64,000 nt of DNA from Eucommia ulmoides (taxonomy: Eukaryota; Streptophyta; Magnoliopsida; Garryales; Eucommiaceae), in assembly GCA_016647705.1 (NCBI GenBank), contig CM028339.1, positions 17,688,803 through 17,752,802 of the forward strand, in the 5' to 3' direction. How positions within the stretch are numbered: the stretch's first letter is position 1; each line of letters starts with the position of its first letter. The notes under the pieces are model-generated. The model was not told the DNA's origin, made no database searches, and worked only from the letters and a program-made list of their open reading frames with translations. Shown one piece after another: positions 35,913 through 46,171 of the stretch. The position numbers and the translations under genes are program-made.

Positions 35913-36074
35913 ACGTTTCCCAGCCTCTACTCTTTCCCTTTCGTTTTCCAGTCGCTTCTTCCCTCAGGGATCTGTGGAATCTCAGTATCATATTTTGACA
36001 CCGATATGCTCACCTCCTGCTCCTTACATCCTCCTTCAAAATCCCGAGGCCATCACGTTTCACTCCTGCCCTCG

Positions 36075-36090
36075 GGACTTGGGGGGCAAC
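36075..36090 (+). other. Polypurine tract of the Tat element
   Basis: 'GGGACTTGGGGGGCAAC' ends directly at the 3' LTR start. The G-run followed by CAAC is in the place expected for plus-strand priming. Confidence 0.75.
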
Positions 36091-36771
36091 TGATATAGGT
36101 AAATCTGGTAAGGAGCATCACGGGGTCAAACGTTCACCCAATTATAGAAAAACGACCCAAACGGGGGCTAAAGAACCCCTCAGTACTGAGCTGAGGTATC
36201 CCCCAGCCGAACTGAGGGTCGTCGCAGTGAAGAGATCAGGACTGAAGAGCTGAGGTCCGACCTCCCGAACTGACAATCTGTGGCACCCTTTGGTCGCCAC
36301 CATAGCACTTGGGAGTTTGTCAGGCCGGTGTGAGGCCATGGCCCATGGGCCTCCAGTGATGGGCTCAAAAGCCAGCCCAAAGGATTAGAGGATTGACCTG
36401 TCTGCTCATTGGTTGTCCAGCAGATTAGGCTAATTAACCTGAGCTCCTCTCCCCTAAATTCGCGGCACTAATCAAGTGCTGGCGCCTATAAATACACTGG
36501 GGCATCCACTGCCCAAAGGTACGTGACTACTACTGAATTCAATCTACACTTTTAGCCCTCCACTTCGGAATACTTATCCTCACGCCGGAGGGACTTACTG
36601 GGAACCACCCCAGTAGGTCTTTGTGCAGGTACTGTGTGTAGAAGATTGGAGCCCTGCTCGGAGCCCGTCACCACCCCTAAACTCAGTTTGTTGTTGTCTT
36701 ATCGGTCACCCTCGCCCCAGGTATTCTTCCCGGACTATACTGTTGGCCAGCACCACTTTTTGGCATCAACA
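36091..36771 (+). repeat. 3' LTR of the Tat element
   Basis: It is co-linear with 16233-16913, with 14 substitutions counted by eye and no gaps. It is followed by the target duplication ATGTT (36772-36776). Confidence 0.95.
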
Positions 36772-36776
36772 ATGTT

Positions 36777-37220
36777 ATTTCTTAATTGTTTGGGTGGGGA
36801 TAATGGAGAATAGAAAAAGAGTAGAGATACTCATAAAGTCCCATAAAAAAATGGACAATTCGTGGAAGATCCTCTATTTAAATTCTAATTGGTTAAAAAT
36901 CTTACATGCGGTAAAAACTTTTGATTTAGTCTTATCTGTTTTAAAAAGCCGAAAACCTTACTTACGTGATAGTCACGCGCTAGTTACATGTAACTAATTT
37001 CTGTGTAATATTACTGTATTAGTTACAAGTAACTAATTTTTTATTTTATTTTTTTTAGTTACATATTCCAATAATATATAACTTTTTAGTTACATGTCTT
37101 TAATATATAATTAAAAAGTTTGATATTTTTCAATTACATGTTTCAATAACATGTAATTTTTTAGTTACATGTCTCTGATATGTAACTAAAAAATTTGATA
37201 TATTTTCAGTAACGTCACAA

Positions 37221-37251
<31 letters not shown>

Positions 37252-37675
37252 ATTATAATATGTAACTAATATTATATAAGTACATGTAACTAAAATTGCC
37301 CAAATATGTATGAAAAGTAACAATTATGAAATTGTAACTAACACTAGTTACATGTAACAAAATTCACTATAAAATTCGAATGTACTCACTAAAAGGCTCC
37401 CTACAGTCCCTACAATTTCTGTAATACGGAACTAAAATACAAGTGAAATCTAATTTAAATGACTAAATCAAAATCTAATAATACAAAAAGATTTTTCACC
37501 AATTAAACTTAAAAAAATAGATTTTTCACCGATTTTTCCTGAAAAAATAGTTAAATGAGATGGACGTAATGGTTTATCATCTAAAATTATAAAGCTATAA
37601 TAATTTGGACTAAAGTGAAACCTCATAGTTATCAAATTTCTAGTGTAAAAAAAACCCTTAAAAAATCAAATGGAG
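36777..37675. other. AT-rich intergenic DNA rich in TAGTTACATGTAACTA motifs
   Basis: No gene. 36975-37360 repeats 'agttacatgtaact' and variants in both orientations (ACATGT is palindromic), with a (TA)n run at 37229-37250. It may be a decayed transposon end cluster. I could not define borders. Confidence 0.45.
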
Positions 37676-37685
37676 GGCAAACATT

Positions 37686-37955
37686 GAGTTGTTTACATTT
37701 CTAATATTTTTTAAAAAGCAAAATTACTGAAATAGTATTGTTTTGAACTTATTGACGAAACTAATGTCACCCGGAGATGTGATCCCCGGGTTCGTGGGCC
37801 CGACCATATACTCGGGGTTCGGAACCCCGGATATACAAAAAAAAAAAATTATTTTTTTCTTTTCTTTTTTTCGTTTTGGGGGGTATACCCGGGGTTCAGT
37901 ACCCTAGGTTCTAATTAGAACCCCGGGGTATTGAACCCCGGGTTTAAACCGCCCC

Positions 37956-37987
<32 letters not shown>

Positions 37988-38522
37988 AACAACGTTTTTG
38001 TCCAAGAAATTTTTAAAGTTTTCGGCAATTTTGAGTTGATTAACGGTGGTCTATCGATATTTTAAATAAATTTAATTTTTTTGTGCATAAATTACATTCA
38101 AAACACTCCATAATACTTTTACAACACTAAAAACGAACAAGTGGATAAATTTTAAAAAATCGTCAAAATTGACCAACTGAGCTGTTTCGATAACGACAGA
38201 ATTTTTTTCGACAATTTAAAATTAACAAAAGATTGCATGTCTGTAACAAAAATGAACCAAATTTTTTGTATATAAACTATGTTCATAACACTACATAACA
38301 AAACTTAGAACACTAAAAACGGACTAATGAATTTTTTTTAAATAATCGTCAAAGTTGGTCGGATGAGTTGTTTCAATGACGATATAGTTTTTTTGAAAAC
38401 TTTGAATTAACAAAAAAAGGTTGTCTATCCATAACAAAAATGAACCTGATTTTTTTTGCATACAAATTACGTTCATAACGCTAAATAATAAAATCGAGAA
38501 TACCAAAAAACAGATAAGGGTC
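37686..38522. repeat. Left terminal inverted repeat of the MULE
   Basis: It pairs with 38890-39689. It contains a GC-rich nested palindrome at about 37885-37950 (acccggggttc..gaaccccgggt) and a C-run/A-run junction at about 37958-37990. Confidence 0.85.
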
Positions 38523-38543
38523 CTCATCCGGCTCCACTTAGAG

Positions 38544-38889
38544 AAACAATACACCGCATATATGTTGTGGCGCCGAAGAGGTCAGGGTCGCTGGAAAAAG
38601 AGGACGTAGATCCTGTGAGGCGCTGGACCAAGTTCATGAAGTCGCTGACTGTAGTGTGGATGGCTTTTGGAGAGATGGAATATATGATCACCGGCTGGAA
38701 GGTGTCAGGTGGTGCTACTTCCGAAGGCGGCCGCAGCTGTAGTCTTGCTGGTGGATGGGATGGGGGGGGCGCCATCGGTGGCTTCTTGATCTTGTGGGAG
38801 TCTTTGTTGACTCTAAGTGGAGCTGGACGAGGACCCTACACTTCTTTTCTCTTCGGAGACGGCTTCTCACCGTCGAATGGATCCAGATA
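38544..38889 (-). pseudogene. Captured VQ-gene fragment inside the MULE
   Basis: Read on the minus strand it is near-identical to the VQ gene at 39909-40571, from about codon 5 to about codon 109. It includes 'KDSHKIKKPP' and the VQ core 'FMNLVQRLTG'. It lacks the start and the last half, has a TAG where the gene has CTG (around 38836-38841), and runs into unrelated sequence after 'FGATT'. A short extra piece of the same gene (about 26 bp, 38518-38543) sits in the opposite orientation at its inner end. It therefore looks like an acquired fragment, not an active gene. Confidence 0.9.
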
Positions 38890-39509
38890 AGGACCCTTAT
38901 CCGTTTTTGGTATTCTCGATTTTATTATTTAGTGTTATGAGCATAGTTTGTATGCAAAAAAATCAGGTTTATTTTTGTTACAGATAGATGACCATTTTTT
39001 GTTAACTCAAAGTTTTCAAAAAAACTACATCGTCATCGAAATAACTCATCCGACCAACTTTAACGATTATTTAAAAATTATTCACTAGTCCATTTTTAGT
39101 GTTCTAAGTTTTGTTTCTGTTACGTTACGACAAAAAAAATTGGTTCATTTCTGTTACGGACATGCAATCTTTTGTTAATTTCAAATTGCTGAAAAAATTT
39201 CCGCCGTTATCGAAACAGCACATCTGGTCAACTTTAACGATTTTTTAAAATTCATCCACTTGTCTGTTTTTAGTGTTGTAAAAAGCATTATATAATGTTT
39301 TGAATGTAATTTATGCACAAAGAAATTAGATTTATTTAAAATATCAATAGACTACCGTTAATCAACTCAAAATTGCCGAAAATTTTAAAAATTTCTTGGG
39401 TAAAAATGTTTTTTTTTTTTTGGGGGGGGCGGTAAACCCGGGGTTCAGTACCCTGGTTTCTAATTAGAACCCGGGGTACTGAACCCCCGGCTATACCCCC
39501 CCCCCCCCC

Positions 39510-39540
<31 letters not shown>

Positions 39541-39689
39541 ATTTTTTTTTGTTTTTGTTTTTGTATACCTGGGATTTCGAACTCCGGGTATAGGGCTGGG
39601 CCCACGAACGCGGGATCACATCTCTAGATTCAAAATAATGTTATTTCACTAATTTTGTTTTTTAAAAATATTCGAAACGTAAACAACTT
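38890..39689. repeat. Right terminal inverted repeat of the MULE
   Basis: Inverted copy of 37686-38522. It includes the GC-rich palindrome at about 39435-39500 and a long A-run at 39510-39537. Confidence 0.85.
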
Positions 39690-39776
39690 GGCAAACATTG
39701 TGATCCAATGTACTATTTAGACCAGGACATAATTTGGGCTATGAGGCCCACGAGAACTCCACTCAGCCGCCCCTCC

Positions 39777-39783
39777 TATAAAT
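39777..39783 (+). promoter_or_regulatory. TATA box of the VQ gene
   Basis: TATAAAT, 126 bp upstream of the ATG at 39909, followed by a pyrimidine-rich leader. It lies only about 88 bp beyond the MULE's right end, so most upstream control sequence is now MULE DNA. Confidence 0.6.
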
Positions 39784-39908
39784 TGTCATAAGGGTCTGTT
39801 CGTATACATTGGGTTACTATACATACATCTCATCTTTTTCTTGTTATCTCCAAACCCCCCCTTCTCTCTCTCATCTCAAGTCCGGTTGACAATTGACCAG
39901 GTTCCGTA

Positions 39909-40571
39909 ATGGATCCGCCGGATCCATTCGACGGCGAGAAACCGTCTCCGAGGAGAAAAGAACTGCTGGGTCCTCGTCCGGCTCCACTTAGAGTCAACAA
40001 AGACTCCCACAAGATCAAGAAGCCACCGATGGCGCCCCACCCATCCCATCCACCAGCAAGACTACCGCCGCGGCCGCCTTCGGAAGCAGCACCACCCGAC
40101 ACCCTCCAGCCGGTGATCATATATTCCGTCTCTCCGAAAGTCATCCACACCACAGTCAGCGACTTCATGAACTTGGTCCAGCGCCTCACGGGATCTACGT
40201 CCTCTTCCTCCGGCGACGCTGACCCCTTCGGCGCCACAACAAGCGGCGGCGGAGGCGGAGCTATTTCCCCGGCTGCCAGACTGGCTTCCATACAAAAGAC
40301 GAGTCCGTCGGAGAAACAGAGAGAGAGGGAAAGGGCAGCTGAATTCTCGGGAACCATAGAAGGAGTCGAAATGAGTCAGATTCCGGGGATATTATCGCCG
40401 GCTCCGGCAACTCTGCCCCCAATTCCACCGGGATTTTTCTCTCCGGCAGCGGACCCTTTCACGAATTGGAGCCAAATGTTCACACCAAGCCCTTCAACAT
40501 TATTTTCAGCTCCAATGGTTTCGCCATCTCCTTCATCTTTAGATTTCTTTAATCCATTCTTTGACTTTTAG
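39909..40571 (+). CDS. VQ motif protein of the MKS1/VQ21 type
   Basis: Intronless, 220 residues. The VQ core F-x3-V-Q-x-L-T-G is at residues 86-95 (FMNLVQRLTG). Upstream lie the conserved blocks 'GPRPAPLRVNKDSHKIKK' (21-38) and 'VIIYSVSPKVIH' (69-80). Downstream come 'SPAARLAS' (120-127), 'PGILSPAPATLP' (159-170) and an 'F-x-FFNPFFDF'-like end. This order is that of MPK4 substrate 1 (MKS1). Family knowledge: such nuclear proteins bind WRKY factors through the VQ motif and are phosphorylated by MAP kinases at Ser/Thr-Pro sites, of which there are many here, and they act in defence signalling. ATG context and a nearby TATA box support the start. It appears intact. A captured fragment of the same sequence lies just upstream in antisense. 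Confidence 0.93.
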   Translation: MDPPDPFDGEKPSPRRKELLGPRPAPLRVNKDSHKIKKPPMAPHPSHPPARLPPRPPSEAAPPDTLQPVIIYSVSPKVIHTTVSDFMNLVQRLTGSTSSSSGDADPFGATTSGGGGGAISPAARLASIQKTSPSEKQRERERAAEFSGTIEGVEMSQIPGILSPAPATLPPIPPGFFSPAADPFTNWSQMFTPSPSTLFSAPMVSPSPSSLDFFNPFFDF

Positions 40572-41541
40572 TGAATTTTTTTTCTAGAGAGAGAAGTACG
40601 AAATTTCTTACCAACATTTAAAGTCGTCTTTTTTATTTTCCTAGTGGGAAGAATTCCCAAAGGAAAGTAAAAATTTTAGATTTTTTTTTTCTTTGGGAGG
40701 AGGGTAGTTGTGGTGGTTTTAATTGGCTTAAATAATTGGTAGGACCTTGTGACATATCTTATATTCACTCATATTTGTCCCTTTTTTTCTTGCGTGTGTT
40801 TGATGTAATTTTATATTTGAAACCTTGTAATAATTGGTACATTAATTGAAAGAAAATTGAAAACTGACAAAATATTCATTTCACTTCACGAATGCTATTC
40901 CCTCGTCTTCTACCTTTCATATTTTAATTACATCCAAAAAGTGAAATTATGGAATTTGGAATAAATAAAACATCATTTTCAACGGTTAATTTATATTTTA
41001 TTAAAAAATTAGGTAGTAATTTTCAACAAAATCTCTTTTCAACCTTAATATATTTAAACTAAATTAAAAGTAATATCTTTAGTCAAGAGTGTACCTTATT
41101 TTTGTTATATATAGTAATTGCATAGAAAAATGTAAATTGAATAATTAAAGATAATCCTGATTTTAAGAAGAAAAAAAAATAGAATGACCTTGGTACTCAT
41201 TTTTTAAAAAAGAATTTATAAAAAGAATTTAATAAAATTAAAATTAGAATTCCTAAACTGTCCACTTTTAAGAAAATAAGAATAACAATTAGAGGTTTTT
41301 ATTAATAATCCTTATTTAAGAGATGAGATAGAGAAAAAAAAAAAAAAAAAAACAAACAAATAGTTGTCTTGACTTTTGATCCTTTCCGTACAACTAATAT
41401 AGTTTTTGATCCTTACAATTAAAAAAGAATAATAGATGGACAAATATACCCCCAATATATAATCAACAAAACCCGAACTTTATCTTCATTGACCAACTCT
41501 TCTCTCTCTCTCCCCTCAAATTTTCTCCCAACACCACCATT

Positions 41542-41577
<36 letters not shown>

Positions 41578-41957
41578 CCTTCAACCTCTCAAACCCTAAT
41601 ATCCAGCCGTTGTCGCCTTCACATCTCCAGCCGCTGATGCCTTCACATCTCCACTGTTCACTCTTACTCTCATCTTCACATTTTCACTCCACCACCCACT
41701 TTACCAGTGACTCATAGACGTGCCTTTCTCTCATCTTTCTTAGTGCAATAGCCGTGACTTTTCTTCCAGTTACTCGCGCTGCCCCAGTCACTTTTCTTTA
41801 TCTATACCGGTGCCTTTGTCTTCTTTGTCTTCCAGTCACTTTTGCCTCTCTACACCGGTGCCTCTCTGTTAGAGCCCTCGCCATCTTCGTTACTTGTTCG
41901 TCTGCAAGCCTAGATCTGAGTCGTCGTTCGTCCGCAAGCCTAGTTGTTTATCCGTTG
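40572..41957. other. 3' flank of the VQ gene, AT-rich, then CT-rich block
   Basis: The VQ 3' UTR probably ends before about 40870. No further gene was seen. 41500-41575 is CT-rich with a (TC)n run. 41590-41957 is pyrimidine-rich with repeated 'gccttcacatctcc' and 'cgcaagcctag' words. It is the left flank of the next retroelement. Confidence 0.55.
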
Positions 41958-41962
41958 CCTAC

Positions 41963-43379
41963 TGGTAGCGCATGAATACACCGCTACTTTTACTCACAAG
42001 TATACGAGGTCAAGTTTTAGTATAGATCTGAAGAGTGAGGGTTATCGCGTCCACAGGGATTGGTTTTGACTGTTATTGAGTATCGTGTTTATCATGACCT
42101 AATTTCATCTAGGCGAAGATAAATTGAATAAAATTAATTATATTAATCCTAGGTTAATTAATCTAATTAAATTAACTATACTAATATTAATATGAGATGG
42201 TTAAGGGAAGTTGATTGCCTAGGGATTAACTTTCGTTTACAAAAACGTGTTTGGTCTCGTTTTAGTTTATGTTAACGGCGTTCGGGTATCCGACAATCTC
42301 TGTTCGTAAACTCACTCGCCACCTCTCCCGAATGTAAGATAAGTAAATACGTGATTTCGTGTCAGCAAAGAAGTCCCCCTCAATGTCTTAACAACGCTAG
42401 GTCACGTGAGTCTCGCCCCAACGTTATTGATTGCACACTTTCTAACGCCCTCCCAGGTCGTTAGATTGTCGTGTTATGTTTAACCTAATCCGAATGGGGT
42501 TACCTCTCCCGAGTGTCAAACCCCGTATTCTCTATATATCATTCTAAGCATATAATCAATACAAGAACGATAAACAGAATCCAAAATAATAAAGAACACA
42601 CATTAACGAAACACAAACTCAAACAAATCATATTTTCATAAATATATGTTAATCCCTAAGACAATCCATGTTTAACTCATTGTCATAACCATTTATATAA
42701 TGTAAAACAAGCTAAACATTCTCAAACAACAATCCTAAGTGAAGAGATGAAGAGAAAAACGAGAGAAACTAGCCTTAATCCGAAGATTTCTCGCTAAGAA
42801 TGTTCCAAGATCGCTTCTCCTTCGTTGCTTTGTGTTCTTCTCCTTAGGAATTGATTGAGCTCCCCAAAATCCTCTCCAAATATCTTCTTAAGGTCTATGG
42901 AGGTGTGTTGGCCGAATAGAGAGGAGAAAATGGGATCAAAATATACTAAAATATATAAAATAATATCTAAACTGGCGCAGAAGTTTTGGCCACGGCAATG
43001 GGATCATAGTCGCAGCGGTGGAAATGCAGAGCCGTTACAAACTTTATGTTGTTTTACCGCCGTAGCGGTGACACGCTTTCTTGTTTTAGCTGTAACTTTA
43101 TCGTTCGAACTCCGATTTAGGTGATTTAAAAACCTGTGGAAAACTAAGAAAAAGATATATATAACTTTTATATTTTGAGTTTTCCAAAAATAGAATGGAA
43201 TCATGTTCAAAATTGTCCTTAAAGTTACAACACCTGTACCGGTTTTGCACAATTTCACCATTTTATTCAAAAATCTACCAAACAACACAAAAACATCTTA
43301 AAACAATAAAAGTGCTTAAAAACACTCAAATATTTGAATCTAAAAATACTTTATTTGTTGATAAATAAATCACTCATCA
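41963..43379 (-). repeat. 3' LTR of copy B
   Basis: On the minus strand it starts TGATGAGTGATT and ends CGCTACCA. It shares 'gtatacgaggtcaagttttagtatag' and the following block with the 5' LTR and with copy A. Confidence 0.85.
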
Positions 43380-43395
43380 AATACCCCCAAACTCA
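43380..43395 (-). other. Polypurine tract of copy B
   Basis: GAGTTTGGGGGTATT on the minus strand, immediately before the 3' LTR start. Confidence 0.75.
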
Positions 43396-44919
43396 AACAT
43401 TTGTTTGTCCTCAAGCAAAACACCCACACAATACAAGAAAATATAAAAACTAATTACGAAATTGAAAAACACAAAAAACAAATATGTGCAAGTTTTGAGT
43501 ATCATCTACCGGCCAAATGAAATATCCCTCATCAGCCCCCAATCCTATCGAATTCAGGCATAAAAACACACCATGTAATGTTCTAGAATTTCAACATTTA
43601 TAATAGTAAATGCCATTATAGATCCTACTAAAGTGTGCGTGTGTGTTTAAAACTCAAATATATAACTGTCCGTTAATCAGATTGGCTTATCCACCATATA
43701 AGCGCATGATAGAAAAAACCCGAAGGTATAGGGAATCCATAGGCTTGACCCAAGATCTCTTCTCCACTAATATAGACTTGGAAGTTCAAAAAGATCAATA
43801 GGTCTTGATTCGGTTTCGGACAAATGGCCAAGGTTAATTTTGAAAGAGAAAACGGGTTAACGTCGTTAACTTGACGTTACCCAAGACACATCACTTGACA
43901 CTCTCACACTCAAAACCCCATAGATAAATTTAAAACAAGCCTGAACATATATGAAGAATGACGTACTCACTTGTCAAAAAGAAACAAAAATAAAAACCGT
44001 ATTTACATTTGAATTTTTATTTTTTTTTCTAAATTTGTTTTCAACTAACACACCCCCAAACTTATTTGATTGTTACAATTTAAGAGGTGTGTGAAAAACG
44101 AACAAAAACGACAAGTGAGTACTCGAATACCGAACCAATCAAAAGTTCACCCTAAACCCAACCGCTTACATCAAGTAGCATTTGCAATCTACTAGCTTGA
44201 TTCTCTTAGATTGTGCTTTTAGTTTGGCAATGTAGGTTTGGAAAGAAGTTTTATCGGTCACGTGGTATTGGTTAAGTGTTCAGAATTGAAACGATTTAAA
44301 GGCTTCGACAGGGTAACGAAGGATAATGATTTAACAAGGTTAGCTTAAAAAGGCTCAAGCGGGAAAAACGAATGCCTAAATCATGTCTTCTAAACTACCT
44401 CGCCTAGGATTTCACCTCGAATTTCCCCCAAATCAAATTCTAGAAGCCCTAAAGTCTTGAATTTAGGTGTCAGATAATTGTTTTCAAATCAATTAGACGG
44501 TTATATAATGAGTTTTTGTGCTCGTGCAAGTAGGATCTATAATAACTATTACTAAAACATAACGTTGAACACATAGAACATACATACATGAGTTTTATAC
44601 TCGACCTCAATAAACAACCAGGGGACAGACTCATCATCGGATAATGGCGCAAATGACGTCAAAACTCAGCATATGCACAAAAACCACCCTAAACAAATAT
44701 GCACACGTAAAAACAGTAAAACAGAAATTATAACTAAACACATAATACTATACTAACACATCACACCTTACTCAAACAGGAAATGCCCAAAATAACCTAG
44801 TCAGCGATCTCAATGACATGATAAAGTATTATAATGAAGACTAGGGTTTAGAATACATACCTGGGAGGCGAGAGAATCTCGCCTCCGAATCAAATCAACT
44901 ATGACAAATCTAACTTATT

Positions 44920-45901
44920 TTTCCTTAGGTAGTCTCCCAAGAAACGCTTGGTTTAAGGTCGTCAGCCTGACACGCCGAAGTGCTCGTCAAAGAGTGGCTT
45001 CCACCCGTAGTACGTGTCGTACAACACTACAAACGGGTCTTGATTCAGTGCGCCCTCAAGACTGGCGAGATAAGGCTCTAATCGGGCCAAGTTTTTAACA
45101 AGATGCTCCACCGGCTCATGTACTTGGTGGGCATAGAAGAACGTTGCTAATGGCCGCGAGGGACAAGTGAGCCACATCGGATCTTCGTAAATATGATCGC
45201 CTGAGATCGATGGTGGCATCACAATTTGGATCTCCAATGGTGACGAATCACAATTTTCGATCCATACTTGGGTTTCCGGTCATTCGGATAAGTGTAGTTG
45301 AACGCTCCCAAGCTCCTTCCGCTCATTTTCGGCTCCTCACAGTGGCTTTAACTGAATATGGCTTGTGAATCTCCAGGTGCCACCGCGTTTGACTCGGCCT
45401 CAATCAAGCAGATTAGCTAACCGATTTTCATCTGAAGAGACATTACGGTCACATCGATTTTAGTGCAAATCGTCTCAATGTTGTTGAGACGATCCTCGTG
45501 CTCATTTAGCTAGTCATTCGTCTTCCTCCAAAACGTCTGAGTTTTCCCAATAAAATCAGCGAGTATTTCCTCCAGACCGGGAGAAAACTCAATGTATTGG
45601 TCCGGGTGTCAATCCATGGCGTCGTAAAATTGCAACTCTAATTATCAAAGGCCACCATGTCTTCCAATATCCAATGGGCTTCGTCCGCGATTAGTTGGTT
45701 GAAAGAGATGGTACCGTTTCCTCTTTAAACCCACATTCTAGTTGCGGCTTGTAACTCATCGAGGAAATTCTGTAGTTGACACTCCCTCGGAAATCCGTGA
45801 TTAAAAAACCGGAGTAGCAAATCCTTGTAACGATCCCAAGCACAGTAATACGGATCGAAATCCCGTTGAAAGAAACGCAAGAGCACCTGTTGATCTAGCA
45901 T
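44920..45901 (-). pseudogene. gag-like remnant of copy B
   Basis: The start is at ATG 45901-45899 ('MLDQQVLLRFFQRDF'), homologous to copy A. It is open to the TAA at about 45727-45725, then interrupted several more times. The last open part (45237-44962) contains 'DHIYEDPMWLTCP', shared with copy A. No known domain is identified. Position after LTR and PBS suggests a Gag-type product, now broken. Confidence 0.6.
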
Positions 45902-46023
45902 CTTCAAGCACCCTACAGGAAAAGAAAAACAAAAATTACAAAGAAAAAAATTATACACAAAAGAAATGTATAAAATAAAATTGGGTCAGTTACTCACAAT
46001 ATCAAAAATAACCAACAAACCAA

Positions 46024-46165
46024 TCCCCGGTAACGGCGCAAAAAACTTGGTGGGCGTTGACGAAAACTGAATCTGACAAACCAATCCCCGTCAACGGCGC
46101 CAAAAACTTGGTTGACATTGCCGGAAACTAAATCTGACAACAATCAATCCCTGGCAATGACGCCA
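46024..46165 (-). repeat. Three tandem tRNA-Asp-type primer-binding sites (copy B)
   Basis: PBS-like 18-mers at 46165-46148, 46102-46085 and 46041-46024 (minus strand) are spaced by 61-63 bp and each is preceded by a 'CCAA.TTTTT'-like word. The copy next to the LTR matches the tRNA-Asp complement at about 15 of 18 positions, and the middle copy at about 17 of 18. The unit was evidently triplicated. Confidence 0.8.
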
Positions 46166-46171
46166 AAAATT

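Larger units (their letters stand above)
16233..36771 (+). mobile_element. 20.5-kb Ty3/Gypsy retrotransposon of the Tat lineage, target duplication ATGTT
   Basis: The two LTRs are 681 bp each (16233-16913 and 36091-36771), start TG, end CA and have no length difference. Flanking duplication ATGTT at 16228-16232 and 36772-36776 is perfect. Between them lie PBS, gag, protease, RT, RNase H, an archaeal-type second RNase H, integrase, an antisense multi-exon gene, about 9.8 kb of tandem repeats and a polypurine tract. A second RNase H between RNase H and integrase and a long repeat-rich 3' region are known hallmarks of Tat elements (Ogre/Retand/Grande relatives). By eye I count 14 LTR substitutions (about 2%), 12 of them transitions. 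In-frame stops and a gag frameshift make it non-autonomous today. Confidence 0.95.
37686..39689. mobile_element. Mutator-like element with about 0.8-kb inverted repeats and captured VQ gene fragment (Pack-MULE)
   Basis: It is flanked by a perfect 10-bp duplication GGCAAACATT (37676-37685 and 39690-39699), a size typical of Mutator-like elements. The termini are inverted (AGTTGTTTAC... and ...GTAAACAACT, first base unpaired). Inverted repeats run from 37686 to about 38522 and from about 38890 to 39689, clearly homologous throughout ('taacggtggtctatcgatatttta' and 'taaaatatcaatagactaccgtta' are an example pair). The 367-bp centre is a copy of the neighbouring VQ gene in antisense orientation. 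No transposase is present, so it is non-autonomous. Confidence 0.85.

Noticed and set aside
38567-38890. 107-codon plus-strand ORF in the MULE
   Set aside because: It is the antisense shadow of the captured VQ fragment, which reads on the minus strand.
39830-40357. 175-codon minus-strand ORF opposite the VQ gene
   Set aside because: It is the antisense shadow of the GC-rich, conserved VQ coding sequence; the plus frame has the family motifs.
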